From contig OZ244838.1 of the NCBI GenBank assembly GCA_965220695.1, forward strand, positions 5,332,001 through 5,396,000: a stretch of 64,000 bases of DNA, written 5' to 3'. The notes under the pieces are model-generated. The model searched no databases and had not been told where the DNA came from. It saw nothing but the letters and a program-made list of their open reading frames with translations. Shown piece by piece: positions 9,146-17,221 of the stretch. The position numbers and the translations under genes are program-made. How positions within the stretch are numbered: position 1 is the stretch's first letter; each line of letters starts with the position of its first letter. The DNA is from UBA9620 sp965220695. GTDB lineage: Bacteria; Acidobacteriota; Vicinamibacteria; Vicinamibacterales; UBA8438.

Positions 9146-9739
9146 ATGCCGCCCACGACACGGCTGACTGGCGTCGAAGTGTCGGCGCTGGAGTCGCTGC
9201 TGATCCTGCAGAAGCGGCATCCCGAACTGGGGATTCCGCCCCTGTCCAAGATTCACGATCCAGTGGCAGAACTGGAGCGGGTCCTGCAGTGCATCAGCAT
9301 GGCGTCGGTCGAACGTGCCCGGGTGGCCGACCGGGCGGCACCGACCAGACCAGGTCAGGCGAGTTCAGTTGAAGACCAGACGGTGTCGTTCTGCTTTTCC
9401 ATCATGGCCGTGGGATTCGGAACGCTGTACATCGGCGCCACGAACCCGTTTTGGGAAGCCCTCGGGTACGTCAGCGCCATCCTCATTGCGATTTGGGCAT
9501 TCGGGACGTGGAAGTCACGCCATCAGCACCACAGATATACCGGGGCCATCGAGCAATACCTGAGAATTCTTGCCGGATCGAGCGCGGTGGTTCTGTTGGG
9601 ACAGACGAGAGCGTCGGCCCTTGATGCGTTCGTCGTAGGCATGGTCATCTTCGTCACGTTCACCCTGTCGAACTTCACGTTCTTCCTGGAGTGCATCCGC
9701 GATCATCGGTCGCAGACACCGGCGAAGCCGGTTGAGTAG
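9146..9739 (+). CDS. Small membrane protein, unknown function
   Basis: A 197-residue protein. The N-terminal 85 residues are soluble and helical. They are followed by about four hydrophobic segments in two hairpins: SFCFSIMAVGFGTLY with VSAILIAIWAF, then SSAVVLLG with FVVGMVIFVTFTL. Start 9146 follows the upstream stop by 5 bases; a longer frame from 9080 would overlap the previous gene. Probably expressed with the secreted protein before it. No family recognised. Confidence 0.65.
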   Translation: MPPTTRLTGVEVSALESLLILQKRHPELGIPPLSKIHDPVAELERVLQCISMASVERARVADRAAPTRPGQASSVEDQTVSFCFSIMAVGFGTLYIGATNPFWEALGYVSAILIAIWAFGTWKSRHQHHRYTGAIEQYLRILAGSSAVVLLGQTRASALDAFVVGMVIFVTFTLSNFTFFLECIRDHRSQTPAKPVE

Positions 9740-9823
9740 GCTGGTAGAAGTGCCCTTCGGTGGTCCAGAGCCGCGCCGGGACCGCCGGGATGGACGTTCA
9801 CTCAGGCGCGGGAGAGGGAAACT

Positions 9824-10108
9824 ATGCGTGAAGAAACAGTCGAAAGCCTACGCGATCGGGTGGTCGCCCTGGAAGAGATCGTCGTTCAAATGGCCAGTTC
9901 CGTTAACGACATCGTACATTTCAGCGGGATAGACGACGACAAGGTTCGCGAGTATTGGGGAAGATTCACCCACCGGCATGTGGCGTATCACCTGCAGCCT
10001 GAACTCGACGATCAGGAGGTTGTTCCTCCTGGGACCGCCGTGTACCGGCATGTTCACAGCTATCTCGAGACGAACCCGAAGGGAGCCGGTCAAGACCTAA
10101 ACGATTGA
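9824..10108 (+). CDS. Small hypothetical protein
   Basis: A 94-residue soluble protein. Its N-terminal 30 residues (MREETVESLRDRVVALEEIV) look like a coiled coil, and the rest has no motif I recognise. GGAGAGG lies about 6 bases upstream of the ATG, which supports translation. It follows the membrane protein by 84 bases on the same strand. Confidence 0.6.
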   Translation: MREETVESLRDRVVALEEIVVQMASSVNDIVHFSGIDDDKVREYWGRFTHRHVAYHLQPELDDQEVVPPGTAVYRHVHSYLETNPKGAGQDLND

Positions 10109-10338
10109 CGGTGTCGTGGTGCAGCCTGTGATGCTTGAGCCGCCGCCACCTCTCCGTAGGCCCGTACTGGCCGCTGAACAAACGAAGCGGGGCAGTGTCG
10201 TACGTGAGCATCCGTTCAATGAGGGTCATCCACCAACTCCCGCGCGGCCCCCGCCCCTTCCTGGAGCGGGGGCAGTCTGAATGGACGCCGTGGCTGCCAC
10301 GCACAAGGGCGTCCGAGGCTAATGTGCGATCTGCCACC

Positions 10339-10602
10339 ATGCCCCTGACGTACCGCGCCCGATTTTCGTCGAACATCTGGCATTTCTGCCGGAACTGCCC
10401 GGACTGGCCGACTCGGACGTCCTACGGCGAGCGGACCCTGCCGCCGCTGCCGGCGTGGGTCTGCCGGCGCTGCCGAAAGATGGCCCTGGCCCAGACCTGT
10501 CATGAGGCGTCGTCCTCCGGCGATGAGCGTGGAAGCGGGACGACGGTCGGGTCACACGCGTCGGCGCGGCCGAGGAAAAAGAAGTCGATATCGGACAGGT
10601 AG
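10339..10602 (+). CDS. Small zinc-ribbon protein
   Basis: An 87-residue protein. FCRNC (17-20) and VCRRC (42-45) form a four-cysteine zinc ribbon, and the start WHFCRNCPDWP resembles a family of very small conserved proteins of unknown role in diverse bacteria. The reading frame continues upstream to 10135 without coding character, and no ribosome binding site was seen at 10339. Its 3' end overlaps the end of the gene on the opposite strand by about 100 bases, so the last 35 residues may not be real. Confidence 0.45.
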   Translation: MPLTYRARFSSNIWHFCRNCPDWPTRTSYGERTLPPLPAWVCRRCRKMALAQTCHEASSSGDERGSGTTVGSHASARPRKKKSISDR

Positions 10603-10826
10603 GCGGCCCCCGCTTGGTGCGCCAGTTCGTCGAAACAGTAGAGGCAGACGACGTTGTGCTGCAGTTCGGCCGGGACGATGGCCGGCCAGATCGCATCCGG
10701 GACGGTGAAGTCCACCTTGTACGGCTGGCCGCACATGCCGCAACAGGGGTCGATCGGGAGTCGGAGCCGCGGCAGCGGACGGGTGGCGGGCAGGGCCTCG
10801 ATGTGATCAAGCAGTCCAGCACGCAC
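10500..10826 (-). CDS. Small zinc-binding (two CxxC) protein
   Basis: A 108-residue protein with CGMC (29-32) and CLYC (61-64), a treble-clef or HNH-like zinc knuckle spacing. The segment between them (VPDAIWPAIVPAE, NVVCLYCFDELA) resembles small bacterial proteins that follow a 'C..C...W..i.......v.C..C' pattern. The start is GTG at 10826. It is convergent with, and overlaps, the zinc-ribbon gene on the plus strand, so one of the two 3' ends may be shorter than drawn. Confidence 0.5.
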   Translation of the reverse strand: MRAGLLDHIEALPATRPLPRLRLPIDPCCGMCGQPYKVDFTVPDAIWPAIVPAELQHNVVCLYCFDELAHQAGAAYLSDIDFFFLGRADACDPTVVPLPRSSPEDDAS

Positions 10827-10879
10827 GCGCGATCCTCACAGAATCTTCAATCTGACCCAATGCCCATCTGGCGGGGACG

Positions 10880-10908
10880 TTGACAAGCGGGACGTGCGGG
10901 CGTATTAA
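10880..10908 (+). promoter_or_regulatory. Sigma70-type promoter of the DUF1592/DUF1552 operon
   Basis: TTGACA at 10880-10885 and TATTAA at 10903-10908, spaced by 17 bases, match the housekeeping consensus closely. Transcription would start near 10915, only about 5 bases before the ATG at 10920, so the messenger would be almost leaderless. Confidence 0.65.
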
Positions 10909-10919
10909 GAGAGGGTCCA

Positions 10920-13337
10920 ATGGGCTACAAAGGGGTGATCTGCGTCTCGGCGGTGGTGCTGGCCGGGCTCGGCGGCGGGGTGCTGTCGGCGGCGTCCGGG
11001 CAGCCGGCCGGTGCGGCGCCGCCATTGACGGCGGACGCGGTCGGCGCCGTGCTCGACCAGTACTGCGTGACCTGCCACAACACGCAGGTGGTCCGGGGCG
11101 AGGGAACGGCGCCGTCGCCGCTCGTGGCGCAGCTCCGGATGAGCGGTCTGGCGCTCGACGTCCTCGACACGGCGGACGTGGCGGCCGACCCCGAGGCCTG
11201 GGAATCGGTGGCGCGCAAGCTGCGCGGCGGGTCGATGCCGCCCGTGGGCCGGCCGCGTCCCGGCGAGGACACGCTGGGCGCCGTGGCCGCCTGGCTCGAG
11301 ACCTCGCTCGACCGCGCCGCCGCGACGACCCCTGACCCGGGTCGGCGTCCGGCGCTGCACCGGTTGAGCCGGACCGAGTATCAGCATGCCGTACGCGACC
11401 TGCTGGCGCTGGACGATCTGCCGAAGGAGCTCGACATCGCGGTGATGCTGCCGGCCGACAACGCCACCAGCGGGTTCGACAACCTCGCCGACCTGCTGTT
11501 CGTGTCGCCGACCCTGATGGAGCGGTATCTCGCCGCGGCGCGCAAGATCAGCCGGCTGGCGGTCGGCGACCCGACGATGCTGCCGATAGTCGATACCTAC
11601 CAGCTCGACCGCGACCTGGTGCAGGACGGCCACGTCGAGGGCCTGCCGCTCGGCACCCGCGGCGGCACCCGCGTGCGGAGCCACCTGCCGCTCGACGGCG
11701 AGTATCTGATTACCATCCAGTTTCCCGGCGCGGCCCGCGAGCCGCACGACATCGAGGTCAGCGTCGACGGCGAACGCGTGGAACTGCTCACGATCGGGGA
11801 GAATCCGCCGAAACGGCTGGCGAGCGGCGTCTTCACGTACGACGCCGATCCCGACCTGCAGGTGCGGGTGCCGCTCAGAGCCGGTCCCCGCGACGTGGCG
11901 GTCGCCTTTCTGCCCAAGAGCGGCGCGCTCTCCGAAGGGCAGGTGCGGTCCTCCCGGTCACGCAGCCGGCAGCCGTCCATCGCCAGCGTGATCATCAGCG
12001 GGCCCTACGGCGCCGACGGCGCGGGCGATACGCCGAGCCGGCGGCGCATCTTCAGTTGCCGCCCGGGCACCGGCGCGCCGGACGCCGAGCAGACGGCCTG
12101 CGGGCGTTCTCTGCTGTCGACCCTGGCGCGGCGCGCGTATCGCCGCCCGGTGAACGCTGACGATCTCGACCGGCTGCTGCCGTTCTACGAGCAGGGGCGG
12201 ACCGAGGGCGGCTTCGAGCGTGGCGTGCAGCGCGCGATCGAGCGGCTGCTCGTGAGTCCCGAGTTCCTGTTCCGCGTCGAGCGCGACCCCGCAGGTGTCG
12301 AGGCCGGCGAGGTCTATCAGGTCACGGACCTCGAGCTGGCCTCCCGTTTGTCGTTCTTCCTGTGGAGCAGCATTCCGGACGACGATCTGCTCGACACGGC
12401 GATTCGCGGCGAGCTGCAGGATCCGGCGGTGCTTGACCGGCAGGTCCGGCGGATGCTCGCCGACCCGCGCTCCACCGCGCTGGTCACCAACTTCGCCGAA
12501 CAGTGGCTCTTCCTGCGCGACGTCGACGCGAAGGAGCCGGATACCGGGTTCTTCCCCGTGTTCGACGAGAACCTGCGGCAGGCGTTCCGGCGCGAGACAG
12601 AGCTGTTCGTCGACAGCATCCTGCGCAGCGACCGCAGCGTGCTCGACCTGTTGGCGGCCGGCCATACCTTCGTGAACGAGCGGCTGGCGAAGCACTACGG
12701 GATTCCCCACGTCTACGGCAGCCATTTCCGCCGCGTGGAGCTCGAGGACGAGACGCGCCGCGGGTTGCTGGGGCAGGGCAGCGTTCTGACGCTGACGTCC
12801 TATGCCACGCGCACGTCGCCGGTGCTGCGCGGCAAGTGGATTCTGGAGAACCTGCTCTCGTCGCCGCCGCCGCCGCCGCCGCCCGACGTGCCGGCGCTGG
12901 ACGAGACGACCGACGACGGCCGGCCGCGGTCGATGCGCGAGGCGATGGAGCAGCACCGCGCGAACCCGGCCTGCGCGAGTTGCCACGCCCAGATGGACCC
13001 GTTGGGCTTCGCGCTCGAGAATTTCGACGCGATCGGACGCTGGCGGGCGTTGAGCGAGTCGAACGCCCCGATCGACGCCTCCGGCGTGCTGCCGGACGGC
13101 CGGCGGTTCGAGGGACCCTCGGGCCTGCGCGCCGAGTTGCTGCGGTCACCCGATCAGTTCATGCACACCGTCACCGAGAAGTTGCTGACCTACGCGCTCG
13201 GGCGGGGGGTCGAGCACTATGACGCGCCGGCCATTCGCGCGATCGTGCGGGCGGCCGAGCGGGACGAGTACCGCTTCGCGTCGGTCGTTTCCGGCATCGT
13301 CAACAGCACGCCGTTCAAGCTGAGAAAAGCCTCATGA
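10920..13337 (+). CDS. DUF1592-type secreted multihaem protein
   Basis: An 805-residue exported protein. After a signal peptide, CVTCH (49-53) is a c-type haem site in a planctomycete-type cytochrome domain. The series typical of this family follows: DUF1587 (HRLSRTEYQHAVRDLL), DUF1595 (about 390-450), DUF1592 (YQVTDLELASRLSFFLW), DUF1588 with a second CASCH motif, and DUF1585 at the end (TEKLLTYALGRG). Such proteins are abundant in Planctomycetes and Acidobacteriota and are thought to act in periplasmic oxidation of polymers; the reaction is not established. The gene overlaps the DUF1552 gene by 4 bases (ATGA), the usual pairing. Confidence 0.93.
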   Translation: MGYKGVICVSAVVLAGLGGGVLSAASGQPAGAAPPLTADAVGAVLDQYCVTCHNTQVVRGEGTAPSPLVAQLRMSGLALDVLDTADVAADPEAWESVARKLRGGSMPPVGRPRPGEDTLGAVAAWLETSLDRAAATTPDPGRRPALHRLSRTEYQHAVRDLLALDDLPKELDIAVMLPADNATSGFDNLADLLFVSPTLMERYLAAARKISRLAVGDPTMLPIVDTYQLDRDLVQDGHVEGLPLGTRGGTRVRSHLPLDGEYLITIQFPGAAREPHDIEVSVDGERVELLTIGENPPKRLASGVFTYDADPDLQVRVPLRAGPRDVAVAFLPKSGALSEGQVRSSRSRSRQPSIASVIISGPYGADGAGDTPSRRRIFSCRPGTGAPDAEQTACGRSLLSTLARRAYRRPVNADDLDRLLPFYEQGRTEGGFERGVQRAIERLLVSPEFLFRVERDPAGVEAGEVYQVTDLELASRLSFFLWSSIPDDDLLDTAIRGELQDPAVLDRQVRRMLADPRSTALVTNFAEQWLFLRDVDAKEPDTGFFPVFDENLRQAFRRETELFVDSILRSDRSVLDLLAAGHTFVNERLAKHYGIPHVYGSHFRRVELEDETRRGLLGQGSVLTLTSYATRTSPVLRGKWILENLLSSPPPPPPPDVPALDETTDDGRPRSMREAMEQHRANPACASCHAQMDPLGFALENFDAIGRWRALSESNAPIDASGVLPDGRRFEGPSGLRAELLRSPDQFMHTVTEKLLTYALGRGVEHYDAPAIRAIVRAAERDEYRFASVVSGIVNSTPFKLRKAS

Positions 13338-14695
13338 TCATCCACAAGCTCGCATTGCCCCGTCGAACCTTTCTGCGCGGCATCGGCGCCAGTCTGGCGT
13401 TGCCGCTGCTCGACGCGATGGTGCCGGCCGCCACCGCGCTGGCGCAGACGGCCGCCAACCCGGCCCGCCGGCTCGGGTTCGTCTACATTCCGAACGGGGT
13501 CATCCAGGAACAGTTCGTGCCGGCGGCGACCGGGGCCGGCTTCGAGTTCTCGCCGACCCTCAGTCCGCTGGCGCCCTTCCGTGACCGGCTGCTGGTGCTG
13601 AGCGGTCTCGCGCACCGGCAGGCCGACTCGTTCGGTGACGGCAACGGCGACCACCCGCGCGCCACCGCCGTCTGGCTGAGCGGTGTGCATGCCTGGGAAC
13701 GGCGCGGTCGGATCGGGCCGACCAGCATCAAGCTGGGGACGACCGCCGACCAGATCGCTGCGCGCGAACTGGGCAAGGCGACCCCGCTGCCGTCACTCGA
13801 GCTGGTGCTCGAGAAGCCGACCGCCATCTCCTGCGATTCGGGCGACTGCTTCTACTCGAACACCATCACCTGGCGTGACGAGACCACCCCGCTCGAGATG
13901 GAGCCGCATCCCCGCGTCGTGTTCGAGCGGCTGTTCGGCGACGGGGGCAGCGCGGCCGACCGGCGGGCGCAGGTGCGGCAGACCGGCAGCATTCTCGACT
14001 CGGTCACCCAGGAGGCGCTGAGCCTTGAACGCACCCTGGGGGCGTCGGACCGGAACAAGCTGAGCGAGTATCTCGACTCGGTGCGCGACCTCGAACAGCG
14101 GATCGGCCGCGCCGAGGCGCGCGGCGAGCAGGAAGAGATCGAACTGCCGGACCGGCCCATCGACATTCCTGAGAACTTCGAGGAATACGCCGGGCTCATG
14201 TTCGACCTGCTGGCGCTGGCCTACCAGGCCGACGTGACGCGGGTCGGCACGCTCATGATGGCGCGCGAGACGAGTCCCCGGACCTTCCCGCAGATCGGGG
14301 TGCCCGACCAGCACCACACCGTGTCGCACCACCGGAACGACCCGGACTACATTGCCCGCAAGGCGAAGATCGACACCTATCACGTCTCGCTGCTGGCGCG
14401 CTTCCTCGAGACGCTGCGGAACACGCCGGACGGCGACGGCACCCTGCTGGACCACTCGATGATTGTCTACGGCGGCGGCATCGGGAACGGCAATTTGCAC
14501 GAGCACACCAATCTGCCGTGCCTAGTGGCGGGCGGCGGCGGCGGGCGTCTGCGGGGCGGAAGGCATCTCGCCTACGAGGCAGACACCCCGATGGCGAACC
14601 TGCTGCTGACCGTGCTCGACAAGGCGGGGGTGCGCGCCGAGGATCTCGGAGACAGCACCGGGTTGCTGAACACCGGCACCCTCTCGGATGTCTAG
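13334..14695 (+). CDS. DUF1552 Tat-exported protein
   Basis: A 453-residue protein. LPRRTFLRG near the N-terminus is a twin-arginine signal followed by a hydrophobic stretch. The body (SILDSVTQEA, LSEYLDSVRDLEQR, HHTVSHH) matches the DUF1552 family, related to the alkaline-phosphatase-like DUF1501/sulfatase fold and nearly always encoded directly after a DUF1592 protein. It starts inside the stop of the upstream gene (ATGA), indicating translational coupling. Predicted periplasmic partner of the cytochrome protein; activity unproven. Confidence 0.93.
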   Translation: MIIHKLALPRRTFLRGIGASLALPLLDAMVPAATALAQTAANPARRLGFVYIPNGVIQEQFVPAATGAGFEFSPTLSPLAPFRDRLLVLSGLAHRQADSFGDGNGDHPRATAVWLSGVHAWERRGRIGPTSIKLGTTADQIAARELGKATPLPSLELVLEKPTAISCDSGDCFYSNTITWRDETTPLEMEPHPRVVFERLFGDGGSAADRRAQVRQTGSILDSVTQEALSLERTLGASDRNKLSEYLDSVRDLEQRIGRAEARGEQEEIELPDRPIDIPENFEEYAGLMFDLLALAYQADVTRVGTLMMARETSPRTFPQIGVPDQHHTVSHHRNDPDYIARKAKIDTYHVSLLARFLETLRNTPDGDGTLLDHSMIVYGGGIGNGNLHEHTNLPCLVAGGGGGRLRGGRHLAYEADTPMANLLLTVLDKAGVRAEDLGDSTGLLNTGTLSDV

Positions 14696-14731
14696 CACGT
14701 GTCCAGGTCAAATCCAGGTAAGGAGTCTGAC

Positions 14732-15841
14732 ATGCGTCGAATTACGTTCTGTGTCGGCGGAATGGCTGCGGTCTGTCTGGCGCTGGCTCCGGTGGCAGGG
14801 GCGCAGAGCGACGACATCCCGCGCACCGCGAGTGGCCGGCCCGACCTGTCGGGCACCTACGACGTGTCGACTCTGACCCCGATGCAGCGGCCGGCTGCGT
14901 TGGGTGAGAAGATGGTGCTGACCGCGGAAGAGGCGGCCGAGGTCGCGGCCCGCGCGCAGGTGCGCGACCAGCGGCGTCTCGAGCCCAGCGACCCCAATCG
15001 CGGCGCGCCGCCCCAGGGCGGCGATGGATCGCGTGGCGCGTCCGGCAACGTGGGCGGCTACAACGGGTTTTGGATCGACAATGGCGACAGCGCGTTCCAG
15101 GTGGACGGCCAGTGGCGGACGTCGATTCTGATCGACCCGCCGGACGGCCGCTATCCACCGCAGACCGAGGCGCGGATCGAGGCCCAGCGCGTCGCCCGCG
15201 AAGCCCGGGCCGGTCAGGTCCGCCGGGCCCAGAACGACGGCACCGCCTACTGGCTGGAGGCGGGTCTCGATGCGCCGGGCCCGTACGACAACATGGAGCA
15301 GCGCCCGTTTGCCGAGCGCTGCATCCTGACGTTCGGGTCGACATCGGGGCCGCCGATGCTGCCGGCGCTCTACAACAACCACAAGCGAATCGTGCAGGGC
15401 GAAGACACCATCATGATTCTCATCGAGATGGTGCACGACGCCCGCATCGTCCGCATGAACGCCGAGCACGACCCGCCCGAGATCAAGAAGTGGCTGGGCG
15501 ACTCGATCGGCTGGTGGGAAGGCGACACGCTGGTGGTCGAGACCACCAACTTCGTCGATCGCCCGGCGTTCCGGCAGGGCTCGGGGAACATGACGGTGAC
15601 CGAGCGTTTCCGGATGGAGAGCGCCGACAGTCTGATCTACACCTTCACGGTCGAGGATTCGACGGTGTGGACGACGCCGTTCACCGGCGAGTACGCCTGG
15701 CCGCGGAGCCCGAACAAGGTGTTCGAGTATGCCTGCCACGAGGCGAACTACGCGCTCGAAGGCATCATGAAGGGCGCCCGGCTGCTCGAAGCGGACTTCC
15801 GCGGCGAGGAGCCCGAAGGCGTCGTCAATCCGACCCGGTAG
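14732..15841 (+). CDS. Secreted 'GRPDLSGTYD' family protein, copy 1
   Basis: A 369-residue exported protein. Its signal peptide is MRRITFCVGGMAAV... ending in AGAQ, and AAGGAG lies 6 bases before the ATG. It belongs to a family without a known function that is expanded in Acidobacteriota. Hallmarks are GRPDLSGTYDVSTLTP at the mature N-terminus, SIGWWEGDTLVVETTNF, MTVTERF and EYACHEANY near the end. Two relatives lie in this window (16040-17131, about three quarters identical by eye, and 25384-26403, more distant). It sits 36 bases after the DUF1552 gene and is likely in the same operon, suggesting a joint role in substrate binding or turnover. Its TAG stop is the first codon of an inverted-repeat element. 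Confidence 0.85.
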   Translation: MRRITFCVGGMAAVCLALAPVAGAQSDDIPRTASGRPDLSGTYDVSTLTPMQRPAALGEKMVLTAEEAAEVAARAQVRDQRRLEPSDPNRGAPPQGGDGSRGASGNVGGYNGFWIDNGDSAFQVDGQWRTSILIDPPDGRYPPQTEARIEAQRVAREARAGQVRRAQNDGTAYWLEAGLDAPGPYDNMEQRPFAERCILTFGSTSGPPMLPALYNNHKRIVQGEDTIMILIEMVHDARIVRMNAEHDPPEIKKWLGDSIGWWEGDTLVVETTNFVDRPAFRQGSGNMTVTERFRMESADSLIYTFTVEDSTVWTTPFTGEYAWPRSPNKVFEYACHEANYALEGIMKGARLLEADFRGEEPEGVVNPTR

Positions 15842-16001
15842 CAGCCCGTGGTAAAAGCCCCGCTGCATTCGATCGGCGCTGCATCCCGCTGCGCGGCGTT
15901 GTTCATCGGTCAAATACTGCCGGTATTCTCCCTCTTCTCGCCTTGCGCAGCGGGCGCATCGCCAATCTCGGTGCAACGCGGGGTTCTACCACGGGCTGCT
16001 A
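15839..16001. mobile_element. Inverted-repeat element, copy A
   Basis: About 160 bases bounded by TAGCAGCCCGTGGTA on the left and its complement TACCACGGGCTGCTA on the right, with inverted repeats of about 24 bases. Inside is a smaller hairpin (AAATACTGCCGGTATT). The left end begins with the stop codon of the preceding gene. It separates the two tandem secreted paralogues. The family recurs at 22966, 26441, 30248, 31358, 33318 and 42996. Confidence 0.7.
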
Positions 16002-16039
16002 GCGTTCGCCAATTCGTCGTTCGAGACAAGGAGTCCGAC

Positions 16040-17131
16040 ATGCGTCGAATCACGTGCTGTCTCGGCGGAATGGCCGCGGTCTGTCTGGCGCTGGCGCCGG
16101 TGGCCGGGGCGCAGAGCGATGACATTCCACGCACCGCGAGTGGCCGGCCCGACCTGTCGGGCACCTACGACGTATCGACCCTGACCCCGTTGCAGCGGCC
16201 GGAGGATCGGGGCGAGAAATTGGTGCTGACCGCGGAAGAGGCGGCCGAGGTCGCTGCCCGCGCGCAGGCGCGCGATATACGGCGCCTCGAGCCCAGCGAC
16301 CCCAATCGCGGCGCGCCGCCCGAGGGCGGGGTCGGAAACGGTGGCGTGGGCGGCTACAACGGATTCTGGATCGACAATGGCGACGATGCGTTCCAGGTGG
16401 ACGGGCAATGGCGGACGTCGATTCTGATCGACCCGCCGAACGGGCGGTATCCGCCGCGCGTGAACCCCGCCCGGCGCACGCCGCGGAGCACAGGCGGCGC
16501 CGCACAGCGCACGCCGCGGAGGAACGGCGGCACCGCGTACTGGCTCGAGGCGGGGCTCGACACCCCCGGGCCCTACGACAACATGGAGCAGCGCCCGTTT
16601 GCCGAGCGCTGCATCCTCAGCTTCGGCTCCACGTCCGGCCCCCCGATGCTGCCCGCGCTCTACAACAACCACAAGCGGATCGTGCAGGGCGAGGACACCA
16701 TCATGATTCTCATCGAGATGGTGCACGACGCCCGCATCGTGCGGATGAACGCCGAGCACGACCCGCCCGAGATCAAGAAGTGGCTTGGCGACTCGATCGG
16801 CTGGTGGGAAGGCGACACGCTGGTGGTCGAGACCACCAATTTCAGGGATCGCCCGGCGTTCCGGCAGGGCTCGGGAAACATGACGGTGACCGAGCGTTTC
16901 CGGATGGAGAGCGCCGACAAGCTGATCTATACCTTCACGGTCGACGACCCGACGGTCTGGACGGCGCCGTTCACCGGCGAGTATTCCTGGCCGCGGAGCC
17001 CGAACAAGGTGTTCGAGTATGCCTGCCACGAGGCGAACTACGCGCTTCAGGGCATCATGAAGGGCGCCCGACTGCTCGAAGCGGACTTCCGCGGCGAGGA
17101 GCCCGAAGGCGTCCCCAACCCGACGAAGTAG
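16040..17131 (+). CDS. Secreted 'GRPDLSGTYD' family protein, copy 2
   Basis: A 363-residue paralogue of the preceding gene with the same signal peptide (MRRITCCLGGMAAV...AGAQ), the same GRPDLSGTYD, WWEGDTLVVETTNF and EYACHEANY motifs, and the same ribosome binding site (AAGGAG). The two differ mainly in a charged, arginine/alanine-rich stretch around residues 135-165. The open frame extends back through the inverted-repeat element to 15848, but the signal peptide and ribosome binding site fix the start at 16040. A tandem duplication with the mobile-looking element between the copies is the simplest history. Confidence 0.85.
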   Translation: MRRITCCLGGMAAVCLALAPVAGAQSDDIPRTASGRPDLSGTYDVSTLTPLQRPEDRGEKLVLTAEEAAEVAARAQARDIRRLEPSDPNRGAPPEGGVGNGGVGGYNGFWIDNGDDAFQVDGQWRTSILIDPPNGRYPPRVNPARRTPRSTGGAAQRTPRRNGGTAYWLEAGLDTPGPYDNMEQRPFAERCILSFGSTSGPPMLPALYNNHKRIVQGEDTIMILIEMVHDARIVRMNAEHDPPEIKKWLGDSIGWWEGDTLVVETTNFRDRPAFRQGSGNMTVTERFRMESADKLIYTFTVDDPTVWTAPFTGEYSWPRSPNKVFEYACHEANYALQGIMKGARLLEADFRGEEPEGVPNPTK

Positions 17132-17221
17132 CGTCCGCCGCCGATTCGACCGGGCCGCTGCGCTAGTGACGGGGTGCCGTGCCGCTCGGGCCCGGTTCGC
17201 CACGGGCCGGGGCGCGGCCGA

